Below, piece by piece: positions 44,570-55,239 of a stretch of DNA of 64,000 nucleotides. Location: the NCBI GenBank assembly GCA_009760855.2, contig WPIO01000001.1:6239501-6303500 (forward strand), in the 5' to 3' direction. The DNA is from Cristatella mucedo (taxonomy: Eukaryota; Bryozoa; Phylactolaemata; Cristatellidae). The notes below the pieces were generated by a model, which saw nothing but the letters and a program-made list of their open reading frames with translations, was not told the DNA's origin and did not search any database. How positions within the stretch are numbered: position 1 is the first letter of the stretch; every line of letters begins with the position of its first letter. The position numbers were made by a program, and so were the translations under genes.

Positions 44570-45005
44570 ATCTTCGTCGTATAATTGTATAGCGCCCTCA
44601 AAGAACTTAATCCGTGTTTAGACACTTTAATATGCTGCAAAGGGAGCGTGATCGAATGGTTGGCGGTAGCGTGCTCAGCTGTGTCAACAAGCATCACACG
44701 TTTAGAGAAGAAGAAAAATTAATTTGTATAGCGCCCGAAGAGAATTTAATATCTATTTAGGTGCTTCACATATGCCACGGGGCTCGAGCCCACGACCTCG
44801 GCCAAACCTTAGTTGGTTCGAACACCTTAACCACTGGGCCAATCCAGCACGGCGATGACGTGCACAGGGTCAGCATGCAAATATGGTTTGTGGCAGCATG
44901 CGCCTTGTAAGCACGCATAGTCACACAAAAGACGAATCGGATAGACCCAATAAATGCTGTGATAAATAGATGCGTTGTTGACTCTTTTTTTAAATGATGG
45001 CAGTT
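44570..45005 (-). mobile_element. LINE family A 3' UTR and tail, interrupted by S2
   Basis: Tail 'tagcgccctcaaagaactta' at 44590-44610 and UTR to 44706, then resumption at about 44848 ('gacgtgcacagggtcagcat') to about 45005. The joined order matches uninterrupted copies such as 50232-50512. Confidence 0.82.
44714..44845 (-). mobile_element. SINE S2 inserted in LINE A
   Basis: Reversed S2: 'tttgtatagcgcccgaagag', 'ggggctcgagcccacgacct', 'ccttaaccactgggccaatc'. Complete. Younger than the LINE piece it splits. Confidence 0.9.
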
Positions 45006-45104
45006 GCTTTCTTGCCTGTTCTCGCCGGTCGAATCCACGAACTCGGAATCCTTTAAAAAACATGGCAGTTGCCAATTAATGGATATATATATATATATAT
45101 ATAA

Positions 45105-45770
45105 TAATGCACTTGATAAAGCGCCCTTAGAGAACTCAATCTCTTTCTAGGCGCTTTACATTTGCTGCAAAGGGAAAAGCGATTGAATGGTGAGTAATAT
45201 CATGCTTGATAAACAACGCGAATAACATGGTTAGGGTTGACATACTCAGGGTCAGCATGCAAGCATATGAAGGACGAATCACAGGGACCCACAAATTGCT
45301 GTCCTAAATAGGTGTGTTTTTAAGTTCTTTTTAAATGTGGTCAAGTCAGGGGATGTTCTGACGCAAGTCGGGAGTGAGTTCCAGGCTTTGGGAGCATACG
45401 AACTAAATGCACGGTCTCCAAAGGATTTGAGGTTTGTACGAGGTATTGGTGAACTGTTGGATTCCGAAAAGCAGGTGGTACGATGCTTGGCCTGGTGGGA
45501 AGGTAGATCTGAGAGCGAGGCTGGAGCCAAAGAATGAAGTGAACTAAAAGTGAGCGACAAGACCTTGAAGTCGATCCGTTGCTTGACTTGTAGCCAGTGC
45601 AGGTCGGCGAGAAGTGGTGCGACGTGGCAACTGCAACGTTCACGACCGACAAGCCTAGCTGCAGAGTTTTGCCCCAGCTGTAAGCGCCTGATTGCACATG
45701 CCGGTAGGCCACTAAGCAGGGAGTTACGGAAGTCAAGACGGGATGTCACAAATGCATGGACCAATTCATA
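45105..45770 (-). mobile_element. LINE family A, young 5'-truncated copy
   Basis: Complete 3' tail at 45105-45170 (TAA then 'gcgcccttagagaactcaat'), 3' UTR to 45278 and coding sequence to 45764. About 95% identical by eye to the copy at 12829-13928, though its 3' UTR has a short deletion near 45265. Confidence 0.92.
45279..45764 (-). pseudogene. LINE A ORF2 C-terminus, open frame
   Basis: 161 codons without a stop: [80 protein letters not shown] and [13 protein letters not shown]. It lies downstream of the catalytic residues, so the piece has no activity. The open frame reflects recent insertion. Confidence 0.9.
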
Positions 45771-46017
45771 ACTGAATTGCTACCGGTATCATCCGAGGCT
45801 TGTCACCTGGCTACCACGGATTAGAATCGTGTGTTACCAAGAGCACCCCCCCTTTAAATTTTCCCATAGAAGAACCTGCCTGAATGCTACTAGACTTCTA
45901 AGGCACCACCCGGTTATCGTACTTAAGGTAGAGGCTAGTCGTGCTGTGCGTAGCTTCAAGGAATTGCACGTGGCTAACAAGGCTGGTGGGGGCACCCTCA
46001 GCACTCACAACCGTTTA

Positions 46018-46440
46018 TGTATGCACGTATGTATCCCCGTCTGTTACTCCGCAAAGTGACGGAGACTAGATGGGTGTTACGATAAAGTATTTCAAAAAAT
46101 GTGCCATCAAAACCTTTTTTGGTTCGCACACTGTAGCCAACAAACACCATTTCATGCAACTAAGAGAAAGCTACAGGCATAGCAGAGTCGAGAGTCCAAC
46201 TGACGAAGTGAGTAGAATGAAAGTAGTATATGTAGCAAGCCGGCTGGAAGGGATGTGCCAAATTCGGCAGCCGGCGAGAGCAGAACCGTGGCTAGGTCGC
46301 TATTTTAAACGAAGCATGGGTTGTTTTAGAGATGCTTGAGAGGTACTTATTGTTGGACATTTTCCAAAGAGGTGGGGCGGAGGCCACAGCTTCGGGGTAG
46401 CACTCTTCGAGAACTAAATGTCAGCGAGTGGGTTGAAGTA
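46018..46440 (-). mobile_element. LINE family B 3' end fragment
   Basis: 'gtatgtatccccgtctgtta' with 'ctccgcaaagtgacggagac' aligns to 21478-21525, and 'gtagccaacaaacaccattt' to 21586-21605. It defines the 3' UTR of family B as a repeat. Diverged; coding part not retained. Confidence 0.65.
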
Positions 46441-48559
46441 GATGTGGCTTAGCGGATGCTCAGCTTGTGCTATTCAAATTTACTCGGTAGCACTCGATCG
46501 AATTAATGCACTCCGAACGGTTTGCAGCTGCGAGCCCGAATGCGAGCCCGACGAACGCGTAAACAGTGAAACGCACCCGAAGGAACGCTCCTGCACAGAA
46601 CTGGGCGTCCTCGGAGGCATCGAAGCTGTATTTCGAGCACACTCTCACATGGGGGGGGCCGCCAGTTGTAGCCAAATGCCTTAGCACACCTGCCTCGGCC
46701 CTCACCTACAGTATCTTATCAAAGAGCCCAGCCATAAATAAGCATCAGAGGGTCAGGCCATAAATATGCATCAACGAGTGGTCGCCCAAATCATTGAAGG
46801 CCATAATGCTGTTGCTGGCTTGCCTGCCCACACTGGCTTGCCTGACCACAAGCAGCGATTAAAGGGCCGTGAACGGGCCAAAACAAACATCAAGCCGCAG
46901 CAGAGGTGAGACCGAGGTCGCATGAACTTCCCTGCGAAATTTCTTTACGAGCTCCCTAGCTAGAACTGAGCACAGCCATAAGCAGCTTGCTGAAGTGATC
47001 ATAAAACAGGGTATCGATCTAACGCAGACCAAAAAAGTAAGCATAGCTCATCGCTACAGACTAGTTTTCTATTAGTGCATGCAGGGCACCGCGATGACAG
47101 GAGCGAGATTCGATCGGCCGCTTTCGGGAGCCATTTTTAGAAGCTATGCGCTCTCACCGGCGTGCTTACATCGCTTCCGGTTGCGTCGGCCCTGACCACT
47201 TTAGGCAGCTGGTCTGCTCAGACTCAGTTGGTTCGTCAGACGTTCGTTACAGCAGCAGATTGGCTACGAACTCCCTCCTTCACGGGTCCTTAGCGTATCC
47301 ACAACAATTTAGTTATTGGCAACCGGAAGATTGCAATGATTTCGGGGTCGGCATTTGCAGCGATATAAGCATTACAAGTTTCTAGGCACGGTTTTTCTAT
47401 GTTTATGGAAATGAGGACAATCATGCGAGCCAGATATATATAGGATCGATGAACGTTTCGGGGGTGCTTCTGACGCCGCCAGAAGGGCCATGACGGCGGT
47501 CACGTGGCTATTTACGGAAGCTCGCAATCACCGCCGGGCGGCGGCGCAGACGCCTCTCCTGCTTTCCCTAGAGCTCCGAGTTGCTCGGCGCGAGAATCTT
47601 CGTGAATCTAGTTTGCATGCCGCGGGTTAAAGAGCAGGCAAAGCGCAAGGGCCCAGATAACTGAATCGTATGGTGAATTCCAGCCTAAAACATGCATTGA
47701 CTCCCTACGTACACACTGCCTCTGCTTTATGCAGCTCTTAGAGCCAGTCCTACAACGAACGACCCGTCAGACGTGGCGGTGGAGCAACTTCCTGTAATAT
47801 CCTTCGGCTGTGCTGGTATAACACTCTAATTTAGACAGATGAGAAGGACAGCGTGCTGGAATGGGCTTCGAAAGTTGCATCGAGACAGTACTAGCCACCG
47901 TCGACCGGATTACTGCACACCAATACCGTGCAGTTACAATCGAATGCAGCTATAGCAGCAGCAGGTTACTGGATAAATATGAACGGAAGCAAATCGGATG
48001 TCTAAATCTGTTCGCCGATATTTATTGGCTGTAGCAAGACCGAAATTAAATGCAGAAACAATACCCAGCGCTTTGACCACGAGAGCAGTCGATACGACTG
48101 CAAGGAATGGCTTGCGACAAATAGGAATTCAGTTTTCCCTCTATATAGAGGTGCATACGACCTAAGTACGGTCAGTCTCGTCTTCTTGCATAATAGAATA
48201 GTATTCCCTCGAGAGTACAGAGCCATTGATTTGTATTTAGTACAATCTGAACTGTGGGACTACAGTCATGCCGTTGGTTTCCATCCCTCTCTGAGACATT
48301 TTCCAATATATGCAGCCGGATTAGCGTCCTCTATCGATTGTACGTAAGTGACGATGCATTGGCGCGCAGTGCGAGGTAAGAGCTACTAGATTTCCTACTG
48401 TGGCCAACTTCTTAGTCTTCCTCCATTGTTTGCACTGCCAGCACAAGAACTAACCGGGTGGACCTCGTCCGGCACGTCGACCATAACTGCGTCGGCGCAA
48501 TGTAGAAGGAATGCAGCACTCACATTTGGTATGTGCTGCGTGCCTCGGTACTTCATCTG
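46441..48559. other. Stretch without recognised genes
   Basis: Frames of 60-81 codons on both strands without domains. A sequence near 46940-46965 weakly recalls R105. No element called. Confidence 0.35.
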
Positions 48560-49290
48560 AACGAAGCGTCGAGTTGAAGCTCCGAATATTCAGCCTTGTG
48601 CAGCGCAGCGCGGTCGCGTCAGGCGAAGTAGCAACGCTTCCGGTTGAGCTCCTCCCTACGAAAACCGCGAGAGGGTCGTGGCGGCGCAAACCTGTTTGCC
48701 AGGCTCTCGCTATCAGAGCTACGTCGCGGCTCTCTGCGTTGGCAGTTCAACGCAGAAAAAAACAACAACGAGGAAAGCATTTCGATGGACAGAACGCTTA
48801 GGCTTCGCGGCGCGCGTCCGCGTGAGAGCGCGCGAGCTCGCGTCTTAAGCTCCGCTCGCTCATATGCTCGCAGAGCTGGTAGACCCGGACCCACGGCCGC
48901 CGCCATTTCCACCGCCTCCGTTGACCCCTGAGGCGAGCCGCCACTTGGCGGGGAAACGGCTGCAACCACTCCAAAGAATGTAGGTAGGTCGCGCCATTTT
49001 CCACCCCGAGAGGTAGCGGTGCGCATGCGCCAAAAGAGAGAGAGAAGAAAGCTACGCGGATACCGCGGCTTCTCGATACGGAGCCTCGCCGTCAGTCGGC
49101 GCTGCGGCTACGCGACGCGAGCGCCTTCGAGTTCACGGCCCAAGCGGTGAGGTTGAGGACGCGCCAAAAGAAGTGGTCTGCAACCGCGGCCGTCATTCGG
49201 CTTACCGGAACGCCGTCGCCGGCACGCGCGGTTCCCGGTTCGCCCGGGTTCAGCGAGGCATTTTTTTCGCCAGGCTTTTGCAAGCCCCAC
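48560..49290. other. CpG-dense GC-rich block
   Basis: Dense CpG and overlapping open frames on both strands (135 codons minus at 48619-49026; 95 codons plus at 48644-48931). Might mark a promoter; direction unclear. Confidence 0.45.
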
Positions 49291-49324
49291 GTGCGCAAGA
49301 GAGAAGCCTCATCCGCTGCCCTGA

Positions 49325-49454
49325 ATATATATATTAGATAGCCGATACTAAAATGAATACAGAATATATTGAAATATAAAAATAAAATGAATAACAAATA
49401 AATATAAAATATAAATAATAAAAAAATAAATAAAATATATTGAAATATAACAAA
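49325..49454. repeat. A/T-rich simple sequence next to an S1 tail
   Basis: About 130 bp of A, T and occasional G units ('aaataaataaa') lying at the 3' side of a minus-strand S1 copy. Confidence 0.85.
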
Positions 49455-50112
49455 TATTAAATAGTTCATTTAACAGCATTAATTGCAGAGCGGCAGAACA
49501 GCCCTAGCAGCCTCATCAACACCGCTTGCAGCAGTGGGCAATGAAACGGCGGCGCCAGCTAAATCAGTCAGATCATGACGGATAATAATTATTCGCAACC
49601 TCGTGATCGTGCCGTAGTTTATGGAAGAGTCGTTAGTAAAAATCCGGCGCCCTGAGATAAGCTGGTAGTCAGGATTTGAGACTCGGGCACTTGAGCTGAT
49701 TTGAGCTCCAGGCCACGGAGCCGTTGGCGTACGTCATGGCCGGTGTTGAACGTCATTAACCATCCACTGCTGTCAAATAGACTTGTCTGCATTATGGATA
49801 CGGACTTGATATGTCAAGGTATGAGCGCTCTCCGTCCTTGCCGTGGTCCTTTTATTGCCGGCGTACGTGCGTGCATCGGTGCAGCACCTACAAGTGTAAC
49901 TATAGAGTTCAGGCGTCACCAGTGTTCGTCACGCGTCGGCTAAGACTAGCACCATTGCGAGCGCTGTGTGTTGCGGCCTTGTTCTGACCGGGCGTGGAAG
50001 CTACACACACGTTTTAACAGCAATAAAAGATTGCCCAGTGCAGGATTAGAACCCACGACCTCGATGCTAGAAGAGCGAGCACCTCATCTCTTGGGATCAA
50101 CTAGTTGCCCCC
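49455..50112 (-). mobile_element. SINE S1 split by about 0.47 kb containing repeat X240
   Basis: The S1 tail and body are at 49455-49546 and the head at 50019-50112 ('gcccagtgcaggattagaac', 'ccacgacctcgatgctagaa'). The pieces are adjacent in intact copies. A near-identical 9-mer lies at each edge: 'gcaatgaaa' (49538-49546) and 'gcaataaaa' (50019-50027), as a target duplication would. Confidence 0.7.
49667..49950 (+). repeat. Unnamed dispersed repeat (X240), copy 2
   Basis: Aligns to 38941-39180. It contains about 45 extra bases around 49835-49900. It lies inside the segment that splits an S1 copy. Confidence 0.85.
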
Positions 50113-50231
50113 CTGCGCATTAGCGCTCCGACATCTCCGAATAAAGTGGGTCAAAGCGAACTTCGGGCCTAAGGCTCGTGCTTGCTAGCGGCCTTGCCGA
50201 GCTCGCGAGCGAAACCAGCAGCTCGAGTGAC

Positions 50232-50512
50232 AGGATAATAATAAAAATAATAATGCATTGTACATAGCGCCCACTGAGAACTCAATCTCTTCATAGGCAC
50301 TTTAGAGTTGTTGCAAAGGAAGCACGATCGAATGGTTAGTGGTAGCATGCTCATTAAACAACAAGAATAACATCGTTAGGGGTGACATGCACAGGGCAGC
50401 TTGCAAGTACGGTTAGTGGCCGCATGCACATTGTCAGCACGCATAAGCACATAAAGGACGAATTACAGGGACCCACTAATGCTGTAATAAGCCGATGCGT
50501 TTTTATATAGGA
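50232..50512 (-). mobile_element. LINE family A 3' UTR and tail
   Basis: 'gcgcccactgagaactcaat', 'gcaaaggaagcacgatcgaa', 'ggggtgacatgcacagggca' and 'cagcacgcataagcacataa' in the order of the young copies. Coding part absent. Confidence 0.85.
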
Positions 50513-51606
50513 GCCACCTTCGGCAAATCGATGGCTCCCGGTAGCGAAAACAGTCGCCTTTATATGAGCCGGGCAAGCCTGACGATCCGTTCCGCTTCCG
50601 GCGTAGCGGGTGGGGGGCAGCTGCCGGAAAGGCTGCACAATGGCTGGCTATTTGCTCTGCTCTGCTAACCCACTGCCCCTCTAGTAACCATTGTGCCGGC
50701 AGCATTAGCAACGAGACGAACGCTGGCGTCGCGAACACTATCGATTGGGAGGAGCGGGCTCCTTCGACGCACCTGCCGGCTGGCGAGGCTGCCCGCTGCT
50801 GGTCGGCCCCTTGCCCGCGGCGACATCGTAGGCACAACAGCCAGCCAGAAACGACTAGCTGATGGCTACCACGTGGTGGGGTAGTGCGGGAGGTAAAGAG
50901 GAGGGCTGGAAACGTAATGCAGTTTTAAAAAATTAGTTCGATGACCTCTTCCGCCGCTCCCGTGGGCTTGGGACTTCGACGAATACGAAGTGCAGCTTGC
51001 CCGGCCTGGTCGCGAACGGTCGAGTGCCTGGATCTGTTCTGTTGAGGGAGTTGCATACACTTCGAGGCTGGCGCTAGTGCAGCGGACGGCTGCCTTAGGC
51101 CACACCGATCGCTTGCGTCGCTGGAGCGAAAGTTCAACGGTCGGTGCTCTCGGCTCAGGAGCCATTGGCTTACCCCGAGAGATCCTTCGGGCGCCACCTC
51201 AACCCCCCCCCCCGTACGAAGACCAACGGTGATAGGGAAGGGCTAGCATGTGTGCATTCGGCCGTTGCACGATCTGGCTGGGAAAAGGGGTCAACGTGTG
51301 CCCTCTATTGACGTCATGCCGGGCACCTGAGCTCCTGCACCCGAGGCTGTCATAAATAATGTGCCGCGAGAGCCGTCTGTGCGATTGCTACCAGCTGACC
51401 TCCTTCACGTGACTACCGGTCGCGTGGATTCATGCTCTCCTGCCCACGTGATGAGCTCATAAAACATTTCGGGATCGGTGACGCGCTTCCGGTGGCGAGC
51501 TTCCGCTGAAGCCGCCCGAGTTTTGGTCCTGCCGCTCACACTGGGTCCTATGCCGATCCGACTCAGTCATGAGGAAAGGCCCCGAGCAGGAATCGGACTC
51601 GTTCAA
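50513..51606. other. Stretch without recognised genes
   Basis: Overlapping frames up to 124 codons on the minus strand (50463-51197) with no domains. Poly-C at 51205-51215. Confidence 0.35.
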
Positions 51607-51610
51607 AGCC

Positions 51611-51816
51611 GAGAGAGAGAGGGAGAAAAAGAGAGAGGCAGGGAGAGAGAGGTAGACAGGGAGAGAGAGAGAGAGAGAGACAGAGAGAGACAGAGAGAGA
51701 GAGAGAGAGACAGAGAGAGAGAGAGAGGAGAGAGAGGGAGAGATAGAAAGAGAGAGAGATAGGAAGAGAGGGGAGAAATAGGAAGAGAAAGGGAGAGATA
51801 GAGAGGGAGAGAGAGC
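51611..51816. repeat. (GA)n imperfect microsatellite
   Basis: About 200 bp of GA with regular ACAG, GGGA and ATAG interruptions. The open frames across it are artefacts. Confidence 0.97.
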
Positions 51817-52189
51817 GCGACAGGCGTCGTCTTGTCGACCGCCACACTCGAACCCGAGCGCTGCAGTCGTCGCCGGGGCTCGGAGCGTTCGCCTCCCTCA
51901 GCTTGAGGAGCTAGTCCTACGGCGGCGTACGTAGATGGCGCTCGAAAGTTCGGCCTGCTCGCGGACAGCGAGCTCGCTGCTCTCATTGGCAGTTGCGACA
52001 GTGTCCAAAGTATTGTAGCGCTCGCGGAAGCGAGACGACGACCATTGAAGAGCGTCGCCACCCTTAATCGACGAGAGCGCTTTTCAATTACGGTCGTGTT
52101 CGAAGTTTGGTCGTCTGGGTTGTGGCGGGAGCTGATGCGAAAGCCTTCTGACGAAGACGCTTTTATCTTCGGTTCGATTTGCCCGGCAC

Positions 52190-52407
52190 TCGCTCTCTGT
52201 CTCTCTCACTCCTCTACTCACTCCTCCACTACTCTTTCTCACACACATTCTTTCTCTCTCTGTGTCTCTTTCTGTCTCTCTCTGTCTCTTTCTGTCTCTC
52301 TGTCTCTCTCTATCTCTCTCTCTGTCTCTCTCTCTCTGTGTCTCTCTCTGTGTCTCTCTGTCTCTGTCTGTCTGTCTCTGTCTGTCTGTCTGTCTCTGTC
52401 TCTCTCT

Positions 52408-52493
<86 letters not shown>

Positions 52494-52562
52494 CTCTGTG
52501 TCTCTGTGTCTCTGTCTCTCTCTCTCCCCGTGTGTGTGTGTGTGTGTCTCTCTCTGTGTCTC
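52190..52562. repeat. (CT)n microsatellite with TGTC and (GT)n blocks
   Basis: About 370 bp. A pure CT core at 52411-52488, TGTCTCTG units on both sides and (GT)n at 52530-52547. Confidence 0.97.
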
Positions 52563-52679
52563 TTCCACTCCCTCCTTTTTCTCTTTACTCTCGCTGGCGG
52601 TAGCGTGCCAAGCTAAACCGGAGCCGCACGGGCGTTGTATCGGCTCTATCTATCCGGCTTTATAGGGCTAAGGGGCTTT

Positions 52680-53790
52680 GTTCACGACCCGCATTACTCA
52701 CAAGCGGCGGGCTCGTCTACCGTCGCCGCCATACTGAGTCGCGGCCGCGTCTCCGGCTGTTTGCATACATCGATGAATTATATAGGATGGAAAAATAGAT
52801 GAAATTGACATCCGCGAATCGCCGGTAGCACTCTAATCATCGCTAGTAGCCTTGCCAATTTAGGAAAGAGCGACGTCTGCCGCAGCGAGGCAGCTTCGAG
52901 CGAGCGCCGGACGGACGGACAGCCGCTTCCGCCAGTCGATCGCTCGGCATCCGGGCCGCGGCTGCGTAGGCTTAGACTCACGGCTGCTCTGAGATTCGCA
53001 CGTCCCGCCTCGATTCGTTCGTTCGTTCGTTCGATGCGCGCCCCCCCCACCCCCCACCCCTAGCCAAGGGCCTTTCCACTGCACAGCCGGTCGGCCGTCA
53101 CCGTGTTCGATGTCATCAATTTCGATGGCAGATCCCGTAGGGAGCCCGCTGCTCTACCGATGAGGCTGCTGTACAGCAAAGCGTTTACGCATCCGGCATC
53201 CCGGAATCGTCTCGTCGCCAGCCGCATTCCTCTGGTCTCGTCGTAGCCGCCGAGGGGCCGCGCCTTGCCGTGCGGCCCTTCCGGCCGCCGACTCGAGCGG
53301 ATACGGACAGTCCTGCTTGGTCAAGCGGAACGAGCTGCGTAGCCACCCCGCCCAACCCCAGTAAAAGAGACCGTTGCGGCGGCGCCGGTGCGCAGCAGCG
53401 AAACGTTCAGTAGTTCAGCCTCCTTTGTTCCTCTCATTCGCCGCGCCCGCTCGGCGGCTCTACTTACTAGGCGCGAGAGTGCTGTCTGGCCGATCGACGC
53501 CTCTAGCTCGAGGGAGCGCGACCTATCGGATGCGACGGAGGTAACTTCCGGCAGCCTTGTACGCTTCCGGCCTTCGTATTGTGTCAGCAGGCAAAGACGA
53601 GATGAAAAGAGCGTTGCCTTGCCAGCGCTTCGCTGCGATGCTGTAAGTCGCTCGCGAATTCTCGACCGCTGCCGAGTCGCCGCTGCTGCGAGCCCGGCTC
53701 ACCGGCGTACGTTCGACGATCTACCGCAGCCAGCGGAGGTTGAGCTTGGCCAGCGGCGCGGAGCCGGACCCAGGCGACGAACAGTTGGTG
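52680..53790. other. CpG-dense GC-rich block
   Basis: Dense CpG, a (TTCG)n run at 53014-53033 and poly-C near 53041-53055. A 136-codon plus frame (53388-53798) is Arg/Ser/Ala-rich and may be compositional. Confidence 0.45.
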
Positions 53791-54399
53791 ATAATTAGGC
53801 AGTGTACAATTATGCACAGGTTTATACTGGCCTACTATACTCGCCAAAAATCACGGACAACAATTTAAGTTAAGGGCTGGTGGGCCTGACTGTCCGGTGA
53901 CCTAGCTGGTGAGCCCACTCCGCTGAAATGTGTTACAATTACGAATATATGCTGAACTTATTTTCAACTATGAAAGTGCATCTCGCCACTCGCACGTACA
54001 TTCGCACCGGCTCTCTTCCCGCCGGTGAGCAGCCACTAGCTAATCAGCAGTGACATCTCTTTACGGGTCGCACGGGCGTACTTTAAAATTACATCAATTG
54101 TAAATCCAATTTATTTTCGTGTCAACTCTTAGTTTCTACTGTAAAAATGCACCCTGTCATTCGCATTACATTTGAAAATTTCGCTCTTTTCCCACTAGTC
54201 GGCGTCGGTTAGCGAATCAGTTCCGACTTCTGTTTACCATGCGTACGTTCAAAATAACGTAGTTGATTTTCACGGGAACTCTACAGCAATGATGTATACT
54301 CAGCGGATAGCAATTTGTACTACTTCCGACTGACCGCGACTTGCTTACGGGTCTAAGTCAAATGGCTGACCGGACAGAGCAGCAGTCTTCAAAACGGAT
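53791..54399. other. Stretch without recognised genes
   Basis: No frame above 60 codons outside the minus 54345-54695 shadow. No repeat recognised. Confidence 0.35.
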
Positions 54400-54487
54400 C
54401 GCGCTTCCTTTGCAGCAAATGAAAAGCGCCTAGAAAGAGATTTAGTTCTCAGAGGGCGCTCTATCAAATGTATTATTATTATTATCT
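54400..54487 (+). mobile_element. LINE family A tail fragment
   Basis: 'ctttgcagcaaatgaaaagc', 'gcctagaaagagatttagtt', 'ctcagagggcgctctatc' and ATT repeats: a well-kept terminus without upstream LINE sequence. Confidence 0.82.
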
Positions 54488-54489
54488 GC

Positions 54490-55100
54490 GGTCGGCGGTA
54501 CATTTTGGCAGAGCTTTTCGCTGCCGAGCGTTTGTAGAGGGAGTCCACCTGCATTGCTTGCGGTACAACAGGGGCAACGACGGAAATGTAATTTCTTATC
54601 GCATTCGCTAGAGCGCCACTGTTTAAAGCTGTGCTTCCGGCTGTTGCTTGCAAGGAGTCGCTACCGCTACGACTCTTTGCCTCAGGTCGGCGCACGCTGT
54701 ACCGCCACTACCTCGAAATGCAAGGATTATGCGAACGTATCGCAATTTAAATTGGCCCCAACAAATATAAAATTCCTCTTATGCCACGAGTGTACGCAGC
54801 ACCGTCGGAACGTTCTCGCCACTTCCGACGCTCGCTACTCGGATTCGTTGCTCTAAATGCTTGCGGCGTTAGAATTGCATTTCTCGGGCACTCGAAGACT
54901 CCAGTGTCAGCACTTCCGGGAGAGGGTAGGCTTATGTCGAAAAAAGGCGTGCACGAGACGAGTTCCTATTTAGCTGGACGGCAGCTTTACACTGAGGCTT
55001 TTCGTTTCCGGTAGAACTCTCGGGTCTCTGCCGTGAAATCGCAGCCCGGGTGGCTTCTGTAAATAGAAAATACACCCGCTACGCTGCTTGAGCAGAATGA
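54490..55100. other. Stretch without recognised genes
   Basis: Two overlapping plus frames (54554-54856, 54781-55014) of 100 and 77 codons without domains. Confidence 0.3.
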
Positions 55101-55103
55101 ACA

Positions 55104-55238
55104 GATTTATAATTCATTTGTATATCTCCCCAAGAGAACTGAATCTCTATTCAGGCGCTTCACATACGCCTCGGGACTCGAGCCCACGATCTCAGTCAGA
55201 TCTTGGTCGGGGCGAGCACCTAAACCACTGGATCAATG
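55104..55238 (-). mobile_element. SINE S2, complete
   Basis: Reversed S2: 'catttgtatatctccccaag', 'gaatctctattcaggcgctt', 'gggactcgagcccacgatct', 'gagcacctaaaccactggat'. Confidence 0.88.
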
Positions 55239-55239
55239 G

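Noticed and set aside
46925-46970. Third copy of R105
   Set aside because: About 17 of 22 bases match in one block, but the flanks do not align.
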